A stretch of DNA of 64,000 bases from the NCBI RefSeq assembly GCF_035917415.1, contig NZ_CP109073.1, positions 3,890,501-3,954,500 of the forward strand, given 5' to 3'. This document shows, piece by piece, positions 9,138-18,066 of this stretch (its first letter is position 1; each line of letters opens with the position of its first letter). A program made the position numbers and the translations under genes. Below the pieces are notes generated by a model that saw only the letters and a program-made list of their open reading frames with translations, had not been told where the DNA came from and did not search any database. Source of the stretch: Streptomyces sp. NBC_01803 (GTDB lineage Bacteria > Actinomycetota > Actinomycetes > Streptomycetales > Streptomycetaceae).

Positions 9138-10421
9138 TCAGGCGGGCACGGCCGCCGCGCCCCGGCGCTCCGACACCCGGGCCTGGCGCGTGGCGTACAG
9201 CGTGATCGCCGCGGTCATCAGCAGGGCGGTCAGGCCGAACACCACCAGCCCGCCCCAGGCCGCCCGGTGGAAGATCACCGCGCCGGCCGTGCTGCCGAGG
9301 CTCGCCCCCAGGTAGTAGGTCACCTGGTACAGCGCCGACGCCTGAGCCTTCCCGTCCGTCACGCTCCGGCTGACCGAACCCGAGGCCACCGCGTGGCCGA
9401 AGAAGAACCCACCGGTGATCAGCACCAGCCCGGCCAGCACCGCGATCAGGCTGTCCACCAGGGTCAGCAGCAGCCCGGCCACCGCGGTGCCGATCGCCGC
9501 GTACAGCGCGCCACGCCGGCCCAGCCGCTCCATCAGCGGCCCGGTCGCGGACGACGAGACCGTGCCCACCAGATAGATGACGAAGACCGAACCGGCCAGC
9601 CCCGCCGAGAGGCCGAACGGCTCCTCGACCAGCCGGAAGCCGATCACCGTGTACGTCGCGCTGAACGCCGCCATCAGCAGCATCCCGATCCCGTACAGCC
9701 GCAGCAGCAGCGGCCGGGAGAGGTGGCCCGCGACCGTGCGCAGCATCAGGCGCGGCTGGAGGGAGACCGGCGTGAAGTGGCGCGCCGGCGGCAGCAGGCT
9801 CCGGAAGACCACGGCGGACAGCAGCCCGAGCGCGGCCACCGCGCCCAGCGCGGCCCGCCAGCCGGCGCCCTCCGCGACCCAGCCGGTCAGCACCCGGCCG
9901 GACATCCCGCCCACGCTGTTGCCCGCGATGAACAGGCCGATCGAACCGACCGTGGCCCGCGCGGGCAGCTCCTCGGCCAGATACGCCACCGCCGAGGCGG
10001 GGATGCCGGCGATCGCCGCGCCCTGGAGCACCCGCAGCGCGATCAGCGTCCGCAGGTCCGGCGCGAACGGGATCACCAGCGCCAGCGCGACGGCCACGCC
10101 GACCGACGCCGTCATCATCCGCCGGCGACCGAACCGCTCGGAGAGCGTGCTCAGCGGCAGCACCGCCAGCGCGAGTCCGATGGTGGTCCCGGAGACGGTC
10201 CAGCTCGCCCGGCCCGGGCTGACGCCGTAGGCCGTGGCGATGTCGGGCAGCAGCGCCTGGGTGGAGAAGAGCATCGCGAACGTCGCCATGCCGATGGCGA
10301 AGAGCGCGAGGTTGATCCGCTGGTGGGCGGGGTGGCCGGGGGAGGAGGTCGGGGGTGCGGACGGCGGCGGCGCGGCGGAGGCCCTCGCTGTGGCGTGAGC
10401 CCCAGTAACTGCTGTGGGCAT
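9138..10421 (-). CDS. MFS transporter
   Basis: This 427-residue inner-membrane protein has about 12 hydrophobic segments starting at INLALFAIGMATFAMLF (about 36-52). The loop motif LSERFGRRRMM (about 97-107) is the major-facilitator motif A between helices 2 and 3. The class resembles YnfM/arabinose-efflux-type permeases, so export of a small drug-like molecule is plausible, but no substrate is shown. It is divergent from a LysR gene, with LysR-type inverted repeats between them, the usual arrangement for a LysR-controlled transporter. Confidence 0.9.
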   Translation of the reverse strand: MPTAVTGAHATARASAAPPPSAPPTSSPGHPAHQRINLALFAIGMATFAMLFSTQALLPDIATAYGVSPGRASWTVSGTTIGLALAVLPLSTLSERFGRRRMMTASVGVAVALALVIPFAPDLRTLIALRVLQGAAIAGIPASAVAYLAEELPARATVGSIGLFIAGNSVGGMSGRVLTGWVAEGAGWRAALGAVAALGLLSAVVFRSLLPPARHFTPVSLQPRLMLRTVAGHLSRPLLLRLYGIGMLLMAAFSATYTVIGFRLVEEPFGLSAGLAGSVFVIYLVGTVSSSATGPLMERLGRRGALYAAIGTAVAGLLLTLVDSLIAVLAGLVLITGGFFFGHAVASGSVSRSVTDGKAQASALYQVTYYLGASLGSTAGAVIFHRAAWGGLVVFGLTALLMTAAITLYATRQARVSERRGAAAVPA

Positions 10422-10444
10422 GCGTCCAACGTAGGTCGCCCCTT

Positions 10445-10495
10445 TTCATGCGTCCAATGCATGAAGAGGGCATAATCGTTCCTTTCACGCATGAA
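10445..10495. promoter_or_regulatory. LysR-type operator region between MFS and LysR genes
   Basis: TTCATGC-N7-GCATGAA (10445-10465) is a perfect inverted repeat containing the T-N11-A arrangement of LysR sites. A second copy of GCATGAA is at 10489-10495 within TTCACGCATGAA, adjacent to the LysR start. CATGCGTCCAA occurs twice (from 10419 and 10448). Confidence 0.6.
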
Positions 10496-10513
10496 TAGAG
10501 GTGAGGAGTGGGT

Positions 10514-11536
10514 GTGTCACCTCCGGGCAACGGAAAAGACGTCTCCGTAACATCCGTCACACCGGCCGCGGCGGCCACGGCCGACCTGTCCCCCGCGTCG
10601 TGGGCCGCGCTGCTCACGCCGCGCCTCGCCTGGTTCGCCGGCGTCGCCCGGCACGAGCACATCACCCAGGCCGCCCGCGACCTGGCCGTTCCCCAGTCCA
10701 CCCTGAGCCGCGCCATGGCCCGGCTGGAGGCCGACCTCGGCGTCTCGCTGCTCGCCCGGCACGGCCGCGCCATCTCCCTGACCCCGGCGGGTCGTTCGTT
10801 CGCCCGGTCCGTCGAACGCGCTCTCGGCGAGGTGGAACGTGCCGCCGAGGCCGTCCGCACCGACGCCGACCCGGCGGCGGGCAAGGTCGCGTTCGGCTTC
10901 CTGCACACCATGGGCCCGGAGACCGTTCCCGGGCTGCTGCGCGCCTTCCGCGTGGACCACCCGCGCGTGCGCTTCGCGCTGGTGCAGAGCTACGGCGAGG
11001 ACATGATCGAGCGCATGCGGACCGGCGAGCTGGACCTGTGTCTGACCTCGCCCATCCCCGAGGCTCTGGACCTGGTCACCCGCCGCCTGGACGAGCAGCG
11101 CCTCTTCCTCGTCGTTCCGGCCGACCACCGGCTCGCCGGCCGCCGCCGGGTCCGCCTCGCCGAGGCCGCCGAGGAGCCGTTCGTCACCCTCGAACCCGGC
11201 TACGGGTTGCGGCGGCTGACCGAAGCGCTGTGCGAGCGGGCCGGGTTCCGGCCGCGCGTCGCGTTCGAGGGCGAGGAGCCGGAGACGCTGCGCGGCCTGG
11301 TGGCCGCCGGGCTCGGCGTCGCGCTGCTGCCGCCGCCGACGATGCCGAGGCCCGGCGTCCGCGACCTGACCGTCACCGCGCCCCGGGCGGTGCGGGAGAT
11401 CGGCCTCGCGTGGATGGCCGGCCGACCCGACACGCGCCCGGTCGCGGACTTCAAGCGGTTCCTGCTGAGCCGCAGGGGCCGCCTGGTCGGCGAGCCCGGC
11501 CTCCCGGCGGTGCGGGGCGAGGACGACGCCCGGTGA
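10514..11536 (+). CDS. LysR-family transcriptional regulator
   Basis: This 340-residue regulator has a winged helix-turn-helix (about 35-95: HITQAARDLAVPQSTLSRAM, then LEADLGVSLLARHGRAISLT) and a C-terminal periplasmic-binding-protein-like effector domain (about 120-320). The GTG at 10514 is preferred to the GTG at 10508 because GGTGAGGAG (10500-10508) then lies at a workable distance. Its position divergent from an MFS exporter suggests it controls that gene and itself in response to an exported compound. Confidence 0.9.
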   Translation: MSPPGNGKDVSVTSVTPAAAATADLSPASWAALLTPRLAWFAGVARHEHITQAARDLAVPQSTLSRAMARLEADLGVSLLARHGRAISLTPAGRSFARSVERALGEVERAAEAVRTDADPAAGKVAFGFLHTMGPETVPGLLRAFRVDHPRVRFALVQSYGEDMIERMRTGELDLCLTSPIPEALDLVTRRLDEQRLFLVVPADHRLAGRRRVRLAEAAEEPFVTLEPGYGLRRLTEALCERAGFRPRVAFEGEEPETLRGLVAAGLGVALLPPPTMPRPGVRDLTVTAPRAVREIGLAWMAGRPDTRPVADFKRFLLSRRGRLVGEPGLPAVRGEDDAR

Positions 11537-11662
11537 CGACGCGGGCCGCCGCCCCCTCGAGCCGGGATCCGTCGAGCGGACGGTCCCGGTGGCCTTCGGG
11601 GTTGCTCCATCCCGTCATCCGCCCGGGCGGCGCTCTGGCCCGATCGCCGGACGCCAGGTGCT

Positions 11663-11674
11663 CTACGCGCGTAG
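11663..11674. promoter_or_regulatory. Nucleoside-regulon palindrome, add promoter
   Basis: The perfect 12-bp palindrome CTACGCGCGTAG also stands before deoC and pnp. Here it is followed by GGGT, then a -10-like TAGAGT (11679-11684), 6 nt, and the GTG start, so it overlaps the promoter of a probably leaderless add transcript. Confidence 0.7.
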
Positions 11675-11690
11675 GGGTTAGAGTGCCGGG

Positions 11691-12824
11691 GTGACCCCGA
11701 GTGAGACTACGCCCAGTGAGGACCAGATCCGGCGCGCCCCCAAGGTGCTGCTGCACGACCACCTCGACGGCGGGCTGCGGCCCGCCACCATCGTCGGGCT
11801 CGCCCGCGAGCAGGGCTACGAACGGCTGCCCGAGACCGACCCCGAGCGGCTGGGGGCGTGGTTCCGCGAGGCCGCCGACTCCGGCTCGCTCGTACGGTAC
11901 CTGGAGACGTTCACGCACACCTGCGCCGTGATGCAGACCGCCGGGGCGCTGGCCCGGGTCGCCGCCGAGTGCGTGCTCGACCTGGCCGCGGACGGCGTGG
12001 TGTACGCCGAGATCAGGTACGCGCCCGAGCAGCACCTGGAGCGCGGGTTGACGCTGGAGGAGGTTGTCGAGGCCGTCAACGACGGCTTCCGCGAAGGGGA
12101 ACGGCTGGCCGCCGCCGAGGGCCGGCGCATCCGGGTGGGCGCGTTGCTGACCGCGATGCGGCACGCCGCCCGGGCCCTGGAGATCGCCGAACTGGCCAAC
12201 CGCTACCGGGACCTCGGCGTGGTCGGCTTCGACATCGCCGGCGCCGAGGCCGGCTTCCCGCCCACCCGGCATCTGGACGCCTTCGAGTTCCTCAAGCGGG
12301 AGAACAACCACTTCACCATCCACGCCGGTGAGGCGTTCGGACTCCCGTCCATCTGGCAGGCGTTGCAGTGGTGCGGCGCCGACCGGCTCGGGCACGGGGT
12401 GCGGATCATCGACGACATCAAGGTCGCGGAGGACGGCTCGGTCACGCTCGGGCGGCTGGCGGCGTACGTCCGCGACAAGCGCGTCCCGCTCGAGCTGTGC
12501 CCGACGTCCAACCTCCAGACGGGCGCCGCGCCCTCGTACGCCGAGCACCCCATCGGCCTGCTGCGGCGGCTGCACTTCCGGGCCACGGTCAACACGGACA
12601 ACCGGCTGATGAGCGCCACGAGCATGAGCCGCGAATTCACCCATCTGGTGGAGACATTCCAGTACACGCTGGACGACCTTCAGTGGTTCACGGTCAATGC
12701 GATGAAATCCGCGTTCATTCCTTTCGATGAACGTCTGGCGATGATCAATGACGTGATCAAGCCCGGATATGCGGCGCTGCGCTCGGAATGGCTGTTCCCC
12801 CAGGGGCGGTCCACGCCCCTCTGA
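11691..12824 (+). CDS. add: Adenosine deaminase
   Basis: It converts (deoxy)adenosine to (deoxy)inosine for purine salvage. The 377-residue protein contains HDHLDGG (22-28), the first two zinc histidines; FTIHAGEA, with the third histidine and catalytic Glu; and DRLGHGVR and TVNTDNRL near the C-terminus, with the proton-relay His and the zinc/substrate Asp. The GTG start at 11691 has no ribosome site but is 6 nt from a -10 box, so the message is likely leaderless. Product inosine would be cleaved by the purine nucleoside phosphorylase encoded at 24453-25253, whose promoter carries the same palindrome. Confidence 0.95.
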   Translation: MTPSETTPSEDQIRRAPKVLLHDHLDGGLRPATIVGLAREQGYERLPETDPERLGAWFREAADSGSLVRYLETFTHTCAVMQTAGALARVAAECVLDLAADGVVYAEIRYAPEQHLERGLTLEEVVEAVNDGFREGERLAAAEGRRIRVGALLTAMRHAARALEIAELANRYRDLGVVGFDIAGAEAGFPPTRHLDAFEFLKRENNHFTIHAGEAFGLPSIWQALQWCGADRLGHGVRIIDDIKVAEDGSVTLGRLAAYVRDKRVPLELCPTSNLQTGAAPSYAEHPIGLLRRLHFRATVNTDNRLMSATSMSREFTHLVETFQYTLDDLQWFTVNAMKSAFIPFDERLAMINDVIKPGYAALRSEWLFPQGRSTPL

Positions 12825-12987
12825 CCAGGCCGGATGCCGGGCGCGGCGAGTGGGCGCCGTGTCCGGTACGACGAATCCCGCCGGGTGGGTTACGGGCGAC
12901 GGCGCGCATTTCGATTCATTGCGGCTTCGGCTTCGCAGTGGTTACCTTCGGCTCGCCGCTCGAAACCCACAAAGGACGTAGTTACTG

Positions 12988-13365
12988 ATGAAGCAGGCAA
13001 CTCAGAAGACCCTCGGCGTCGCCGCCCTCGGTGCCGCCCTCGTGGCCGCCGCGGCGGGCACCGCTTCCGCCTCGGTCACCGACGATGTCGGGCAGACCAC
13101 CGGCGACGTGGTGAACACTCTCCCGCTGCACGAGACGGCGGACAAGCTGCCCGGCGACAGCGGCGAGGTGGTCAGGACCGGTACCGACGTGCTCACCGGG
13201 GAGACCGAAGCCCTCCCGGTCGCCGACCGGACGCTGTCCCACACCACCTCCGACGGGCTGATCCAGCCGGCCACCGAGCTGCTCGGCGGCATGCCGGTCG
13301 ACCCGACCTCCGAGCTCGGCATCCCCACCGACAACCTGCTCGGCAGCCTGCACCTCGGTAGCTGA
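12988..13365 (+). CDS. Small secreted protein, function unknown
   Basis: The 125-residue protein starts with a clean signal peptide: KQATQK, then the hydrophobic LGVAALGAALVAAAA, then a GTASAS cleavage region near residue 29. The mature part is acidic, Thr/Gly-rich and cysteine-free, with the repeated theme LPxxDTL/LPGDSG. Similar short exported proteins next to the afs region are common in streptomycetes and are often mis-titled ATP-binding proteins; no ATP-binding motif is present. AAAGGACG lies at a good distance from the ATG. A strong terminator follows, so it is monocistronic. Confidence 0.75.
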   Translation: MKQATQKTLGVAALGAALVAAAAGTASASVTDDVGQTTGDVVNTLPLHETADKLPGDSGEVVRTGTDVLTGETEALPVADRTLSHTTSDGLIQPATELLGGMPVDPTSELGIPTDNLLGSLHLGS

Positions 13366-13389
13366 GCGGACAGCGCACAGGCAGGCAGC

Positions 13390-13435
13390 ACGAGGGCCGT
13401 CTCCCCGCGACGATCTCGCGGGGCGCGGCCCTCGT
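13390..13435 (+). terminator. Hairpin terminator
   Basis: ACGAGGGCC pairs with GGCCCTCGT, and inside it CCCCGCGA pairs with TCGCGGGG, giving a nearly continuous stem 25 nt after the stop of the secreted-protein gene. It lies between convergent genes and can serve both. Confidence 0.8.
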
Positions 13436-13479
13436 CGCGTGTCGCCCCCACCGGGGGCCCGGCGGCCGGCGGTCGGGCG

Positions 13480-14064
13480 TCAGAGCTGCGACAGCGACGC
13501 CCAGACCCGGCGGGCCTGGCGGACCTGGCCCCTGGGACGCCGCCGGACCAGGTGCGGGCAGACCCGGGCCGTCCCGCGCGACGAGCTGGCGCGCGGTCCG
13601 CGCGCGGTGGCGGCGCGCAGCGGCCCGTAGCAGAGCAGGTGCGCCAGGGCGACGCCGGCGGTGTTGAGGATGATGGAGTCCACGTCCGCGACCCGGCTCG
13701 GCAGCAGCGACTGCCAGAACTCCAGGGCCAGCGAGAGCATCCCGCCCACGAACACCGTGCGCCGGAACGAGGTGAACCGCGGCCCGCCCAGCCGCCGGCC
13801 CAGCAGCGGCAGCAACACCCCGAGCGGGGCCAGGCGCAGCAGCCCGGCGCCGACGGTGCGGCCGGCCTCGGCCGGACCCCGGGCGATGTCGGCGCGGATC
13901 GTGGCGAACGGCTCCAGGTTCGCCGGGGAGACCCACAGCACTTCCAGCGGACGGAGCGCCAGCCCGGTGACGCACACCAGGTAGGTGATGAGGAGAACGA
14001 GAGCCGTCACCCGCAGTCTCGGGTGTACGCCGGGCCCTGGCGAGCCCGCAGGATGATGCCGCAC
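13480..14064 (-). CDS. VanZ-family membrane protein
   Basis: The 194-residue protein has about four hydrophobic segments (TALVLLITYLVCVTGLAL near 20-37; LLRLAPLGVLLPLL; FVGGMLSLALEFWQSLLP; NTAGVALAHLLCYG). Two motifs are typical of VanZ-like proteins: LNLxPF-like NLEPFATI and the E-x-Q/LPSRVADVDSIILNTAG signature. VanZ proteins are linked to teicoplanin tolerance in one system, but the family at large has no defined role. The basic C-terminal tail (about 150-194) is not conserved in the family. It ends next to the terminator at 13390-13435. Confidence 0.85.
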   Translation of the reverse strand: MRHHPAGSPGPGVHPRLRVTALVLLITYLVCVTGLALRPLEVLWVSPANLEPFATIRADIARGPAEAGRTVGAGLLRLAPLGVLLPLLGRRLGGPRFTSFRRTVFVGGMLSLALEFWQSLLPSRVADVDSIILNTAGVALAHLLCYGPLRAATARGPRASSSRGTARVCPHLVRRRPRGQVRQARRVWASLSQL

Positions 14065-14167
14065 GGGGATCAGGACGCCCGGCGCGGCGGGCCCGGTTCC
14101 CGCCGCTGGTGTGATCCGGTCCCGGTGTGACCTGGGTCTTACGGCCGGGGTCGGCCGGCGCCGTGGC

Positions 14168-14827
14168 TCAGGGCGGGCTGAGCGGTGAGCGCCCGGTCTC
14201 GGAGATGGTGCGCATCGCCGTGGCGCAGGAGTACATCCTCGGCTGGCCCAGTGAGGAGTCGGCGGGACCGCCCAACATCACGGTCTCCCCGGAGCTGCCG
14301 AGCGCCTCGTCGTTGGCGAAGGTGCAGACGATCTGGGCGAGTCCGACCCGTGACAGGTCGCCCGGCCGCTGGCTGAGCCGCAGCGCCGGCACCGGGTCGT
14401 CCGCGACCGGCCCGGACACCTCCAGGCCGGCCGGGACCTCACTGCTCAGGCCCGCCGCCTGCTCGTCCGGCGTCGGGTCGGCCCGCAGCTCGGCCAGCAA
14501 CGCCTCGGCGACGGCCACCCGGTCGTCGTCCGCGGTCCCGTTCCCGTCGCTCTCCGGTCCCCTCCCGTCGTCCCCGTCGTCCCCGTCGTCCCCGTCCGCC
14601 GGCACGGTCCGGCTCACGGCCTGCACGCGCGAGCCGCACACCAGGTAGATCTCGCTGCCGTCCCCGGCGGTGTCCTCGGTGGGGATGTCGCAGCTCGCCC
14701 GGGTCGGCGCCGGGCCCGCGTCCACGGGGACATCCGTCGCCCTGATCCCGCATCCGGCGGCGGCAGCGGCGGCGGTGGCGGCGAGCAGGACGGCGCACGC
14801 GCGCCGTGCCGCGTTTCCCGCGCTCAC
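14168..14827 (-). CDS. afsQ3: AfsQ3-type lipoprotein of the AfsQ system
   Basis: The 219-residue protein has a lipobox signal: basic NAARR, then a hydrophobic alanine-rich core, then AAAAAGC with Cys about 26 as the lipidation site. It is therefore an outer-surface lipoprotein. It starts with GTG inside the sequence GTGA that ends afsQ2 (14824-14827), so translation is coupled to the sensor kinase. An Asp/Gly repeat (DGDDGDDGDDG, about 82-92) comes from a short GAC-rich tandem repeat. In S. coelicolor the third gene of the afsQ operon encodes a lipoprotein thought to modulate AfsQ2; the role here is inferred from that position. Confidence 0.8.
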   Translation of the reverse strand: MSAGNAARRACAVLLAATAAAAAAGCGIRATDVPVDAGPAPTRASCDIPTEDTAGDGSEIYLVCGSRVQAVSRTVPADGDDGDDGDDGRGPESDGNGTADDDRVAVAEALLAELRADPTPDEQAAGLSSEVPAGLEVSGPVADDPVPALRLSQRPGDLSRVGLAQIVCTFANDEALGSSGETVMLGGPADSSLGQPRMYSCATAMRTISETGRSPLSPP

Positions 14828-16377
14828 CGCGCGTCTCGCTCGGTCGTGCCCGCCGCCCGCCGGCCGCTGTCGCTTCCCGGCAGCTGCTCCTCCTCCGGCG
14901 GGCTCGCCTCGCGCGGCAGCCGGAGGGTGAACACCGCGCCGCCGTCCGGGCCGTTGCGGGCCGCGATGTCGCCGCCGTGCAGGTGGGCGTTCTCCAGCGC
15001 GATCGACAGGCCCAGACCGCTGCCGTCCGAACGCGGCCGGGAGGCGCTGGCCTTGTAGAACCGGTCGAAGACGTGCGGCAGCACCTCCTCCGGGATGCCG
15101 GGACCGTGGTCCGCGACCTCGACCAGCACGTCCGAGCCCTCCTCGGTGATCGTGACCCGCACCGGACTGCCGCCGTGCTTGAGGGCGTTGCCGATGAGGT
15201 TGGCCAGGATCACATCGAGCCGGCGCGGGTCCAGCAGCGCCAGGACGCCGCGCGGCGCGTCCACATGGACCGCGTCGAGCCAGGCGCGGGCGTCGATGCA
15301 GGCCGTCACCTGGTCCGCCATGTCCACCTCGTCCAGCACCATGCGGGCGGTCCCCGCGTCGAAGCGGGTGACCTCCATCAGGTTCTCCACCAGGTCGTTC
15401 AGCCGCCGTGTCTCGCTGACCACCAGCTGGACGGCGGGCGCGATCATCGGGTCGAGGTTGTCGACCTCGTCCTCCAGCACCTCGGTCATCGCGGTGATCG
15501 CCGTCATCGGGGTGCGCAGCTCGTGCGACATGTCGGCGACGAACCGGCGGCTGGCCGCCTCGCGCGCGCTGAGGTCCTGCACGCGCCGTTCGAGCGACGC
15601 GGCGGCGTGGTTGAAGCTCCGCGTCAGCTCGGCCAGTTCGTCCGCGCCGCGCACCTGGAGGCGGGTGTCGAGCTCGCCGTCGCCGAGTCGCTGCGCGGCG
15701 TCGCTCAGGCGCTGCACCGGCCGCAGCACCATGGTGGCGGCGGCCTGGGCGAGCAGCACCGAGCCGATCACGGCCAGCGCGGTGGCGATCCCGAGCGACC
15801 AGGCCAGCGAGTTGAGGTCGTCGCGCTCCGGGGCCAGGGAGGCGAGCATGTACCCGGTCGGGCCGCCGTCCATCACCTGCCCGCCGCCGATGAGATACGG
15901 ATCGCCGTTCAGCGTGATCCGCTGCCAGTACATGTGGTAGGTCGTGGAGCCGTCGCCCTCGCGCGGCTCGCGCACGGCGTCCATCAGCGAGTCGGGGATG
16001 GTCTCCAGCCTGAACGCGGACGGATTGGACTCGGCGGTGCATATCAGCCCGTCGTCCCCGTCGGAGACGAGCACCACGAGGTAGTTGAGCGTGTTGTTCG
16101 CCACGTCGTGGGCCATGCCGCGCAGATCGTCGCAACTCGGCGCCTCGGGCAGCGCGCTCGCCTGGTCGCCGAGGGAGTCGCGGAAGTCGCGGAGGGCCGC
16201 GTTCTGGGCCCGGGTCAGCACGGCGTCCCGGTTCAGCCAGTACGCGATGCCGGACACCGAGACGGCGGCGACCAGCGCCACCACGGCGAAGACCGTCACC
16301 AGCCGCAGTCGCAGACTGGTCAGCCGCAGCAGGCGACGCAGCCAGCCGCGCACCCGGGCCTCCGCGGCATCGCTCAC
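14824..16377 (-). CDS. afsQ2: Sensor histidine kinase AfsQ2
   Basis: This is a 517-residue membrane kinase. Transmembrane helix 1 (about 28-47) is followed by an extracytoplasmic sensor region (about 50-155), helix 2 (about 165-187, IATALAVIGSVLLAQAAATMV) and HAMP. The HisKA segment contains DMSHELRTPMTAI (phospho-His). The ATPase domain has the N box NLIGNALKHGG, the G1 box DHGPGIPEE and the G2 box GSGLGLSIA. Start GTG at 16377 overlaps the afsQ1 stop (GTGA), and its own stop overlaps the afsQ3 start, giving a fully coupled operon. In S. coelicolor AfsQ1/Q2 links nitrogen status to antibiotic production. Confidence 0.92.
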   Translation of the reverse strand: MSDAAEARVRGWLRRLLRLTSLRLRLVTVFAVVALVAAVSVSGIAYWLNRDAVLTRAQNAALRDFRDSLGDQASALPEAPSCDDLRGMAHDVANNTLNYLVVLVSDGDDGLICTAESNPSAFRLETIPDSLMDAVREPREGDGSTTYHMYWQRITLNGDPYLIGGGQVMDGGPTGYMLASLAPERDDLNSLAWSLGIATALAVIGSVLLAQAAATMVLRPVQRLSDAAQRLGDGELDTRLQVRGADELAELTRSFNHAAASLERRVQDLSAREAASRRFVADMSHELRTPMTAITAMTEVLEDEVDNLDPMIAPAVQLVVSETRRLNDLVENLMEVTRFDAGTARMVLDEVDMADQVTACIDARAWLDAVHVDAPRGVLALLDPRRLDVILANLIGNALKHGGSPVRVTITEEGSDVLVEVADHGPGIPEEVLPHVFDRFYKASASRPRSDGSGLGLSIALENAHLHGGDIAARNGPDGGAVFTLRLPREASPPEEEQLPGSDSGRRAAGTTERDAR

Positions 16378-17060
16378 GAAGGGGCGTCCAGCCGGTACCC
16401 CACACCACGCACGGTGCGGATGAGCTTGGGCGACGAGGGCACGTCCTCGACCTTCGCGCGCAGCCGCTGGACACAGGCGTCGACCAGGCGGGAGTCGCCC
16501 AGATAGTCGTGCTCCCACACCAGGCGCAGCAACTGCTGGCGGGACAGGGCCTGGCCGGGACGGCGGCTCAGCTCCAGCAGCAGGCGCAGCTCGGTGGGGG
16601 TCAGTTGGAGGTCCTCGCCGTTCTTCGTCACGGTCATGGCGGCCCGGTCGATGATGATCGCGCCGAACGTCGCCGCGTCGTTGGACTCCCGCTCGCCGCG
16701 CCGCATCACCGCGCGGATACGGGCGTCGAGGACCCGGCCCTGGACCGGCTTCACCACATAGTCGTCGGCGCCGGACTCCAGGCCGACGACGACGTCGATG
16801 TCGTCGCTGCGCGCCGTGAGCAGGATGATGGGGAGCTGGTCGGTGCGGCGGATGCGCCGGCACACCTCGAAGCCGTCGATACCGGGCAGGTTGACGTCCA
16901 GCACGATCAAGTCGGGCCGCTGTTCTCGCAGGTGCTTCAGGCCGTCCTCACCCGTCGCGGCGGTCACGACACGGTGCCCTTGGCGCGTCAGGCTCAGCTC
17001 CAGGGCAGTCCGCACCGCCTCATCGTCCTCGATCAGCAACAGGAAAGCCACGCTGGTCAT
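16374..17060 (-). CDS. afsQ1: Response regulator AfsQ1
   Basis: This is a 228-residue OmpR-class regulator. The receiver domain (about 5-118) has acidic pocket ED at 11-12, phosphorylation Asp55 (LIVLDVNLPG), and the conserved Thr and Lys in LLTARS and DDYVVKP. The winged-helix domain (about 130-226) shows LTPTELRLLLELSRRPG, then VDACVQRLRAKVED, then IRTVRGVGYRLD. It is divergently transcribed from sigQ, the same arrangement as in S. coelicolor. A GTGAC-N6-GTGAC site between the two genes fits the described AfsQ1 binding motif. Confidence 0.93.
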   Translation of the reverse strand: MTSVAFLLLIEDDEAVRTALELSLTRQGHRVVTAATGEDGLKHLREQRPDLIVLDVNLPGIDGFEVCRRIRRTDQLPIILLTARSDDIDVVVGLESGADDYVVKPVQGRVLDARIRAVMRRGERESNDAATFGAIIIDRAAMTVTKNGEDLQLTPTELRLLLELSRRPGQALSRQQLLRLVWEHDYLGDSRLVDACVQRLRAKVEDVPSSPKLIRTVRGVGYRLDAPS

Positions 17061-17151
17061 TGTGTCCTATGGATCGGGCGGAGTTCGACTCTCTGTTGAT
17101 TGAAGCGTCCCCGTCAGCCTGGCCCCTTCCCGCCCGGGTGCGGCGGTCGCT

Positions 17152-17167
17152 GTGACACCGCTGTGAC
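17152..17167. promoter_or_regulatory. AfsQ1 box
   Basis: GTGAC-ACCGCT-GTGAC matches the described AfsQ1 motif GTnAC-n6-GTnAC exactly. It lies 92 nt upstream of the afsQ1 start and 84 nt upstream of the sigQ start, positioned to control both. Confidence 0.75.
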
Positions 17168-17250
17168 AGACGGGGGACTCCGTCATGAAACTGGCCCGGC
17201 AGTGTATTGCCCAGCGCACGACACGGACGGCCTTCACGAGGGGGAGCGGG

Positions 17251-17976
17251 ATGAGCGCAGTGCACAGCGTCACCGGTACGGCGGCGAGTGAGACGCGCCA
17301 GACCGCCGGGATGGTTCCCGTCCGGTACGGGGAGAAGTCCGGGGCCGCGCACCGGCTGGGGGGCCGGCGGGGCATCGGGCATCAGCGTTCACCGCACCTG
17401 ACCGCGGTGGACGTGAAGGGGGGACGTACCGGGAGCGTGCGGCGCCAGGGGGGCACGGAGGCGGAGTTCACCGCCTACGTGCGCGAGCGCCGCGCCTCCC
17501 TGTACGCCACGGCGTACCACCTGACCGGTGACCGGCACGAGGCGGAGGACCTGCTCCAGAGCGCGCTGCTCTCCACCTACCGCGCCTGGGACCGGATCAC
17601 CGACAAGGCGGCCGTCGGCGGATACCTGCGGCGGACGATGACCAACCTGCACATCAGCGCCTGGCGGCGGCGGAAGCTCAACGAGTACCCGACCGAGGAA
17701 CTGCCCGAGGCGCCCGGTGAGCAGGACACGATGCGCGGCACCGAGCTGCGGACCGTGCTCTGGCAGGCGCTGGCGCGGCTGCCGGAGCAGCAGCGCACGA
17801 TGCTGGTGCTCCGCTACTACGAGGGGCGCACCGACCCGGAGATCGCCGACACGCTCAACATCAGCGTCGGCACGGTGAAGAGCAGCATTTGGCGCACGCT
17901 GCGCCGGCTGCGCGAGGACCGGACGCTCAGCTTCGGCGAGGACGTGGAGGAGTCCTTCGGCGAGCTGGTCGCCTGA
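17251..17976 (+). CDS. sigQ: ECF-type RNA polymerase sigma factor SigQ
   Basis: This is a 241-residue SigE-like ECF sigma factor. An N-terminal extension of about 68 residues is unusual for the class. Region 2 is about 70-140 (YATAYHLTGDRHEAEDLLQSALL, then TNLHISAWRRRK). Region 4 is about 165-225 (LARLPEQQRTMLVLRYYEGRTD, then IADTLNISVGTVKSSIWRTLRRLRED). ATG 17251 is chosen because GAGGGGGAG is 5-6 nt upstream; a start at 17185 lacks a ribosome site. In S. coelicolor sigQ is an AfsQ1 target that opposes AfsQ effects on antibiotic genes. No anti-sigma gene is adjacent. Confidence 0.87.
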   Translation: MSAVHSVTGTAASETRQTAGMVPVRYGEKSGAAHRLGGRRGIGHQRSPHLTAVDVKGGRTGSVRRQGGTEAEFTAYVRERRASLYATAYHLTGDRHEAEDLLQSALLSTYRAWDRITDKAAVGGYLRRTMTNLHISAWRRRKLNEYPTEELPEAPGEQDTMRGTELRTVLWQALARLPEQQRTMLVLRYYEGRTDPEIADTLNISVGTVKSSIWRTLRRLREDRTLSFGEDVEESFGELVA

Positions 17977-17982
17977 CCGACG

Positions 17983-18066
17983 GGGAGCCCGAGGGGAAGG
18001 GGAGCGGGGGACCGGGGGAAAGACGGGGGGACCAGGGGGAACGGGGGGAGTGGGGGGAGTGGGGGA
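17983..18066 (+). repeat. G-run tract with G-quadruplex potential
   Basis: The stretch after sigQ contains at least nine runs of four to six G separated by 1-8 nt on the plus strand. It directly precedes a terminator hairpin between convergent genes. It carries no gene. Confidence 0.6.
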
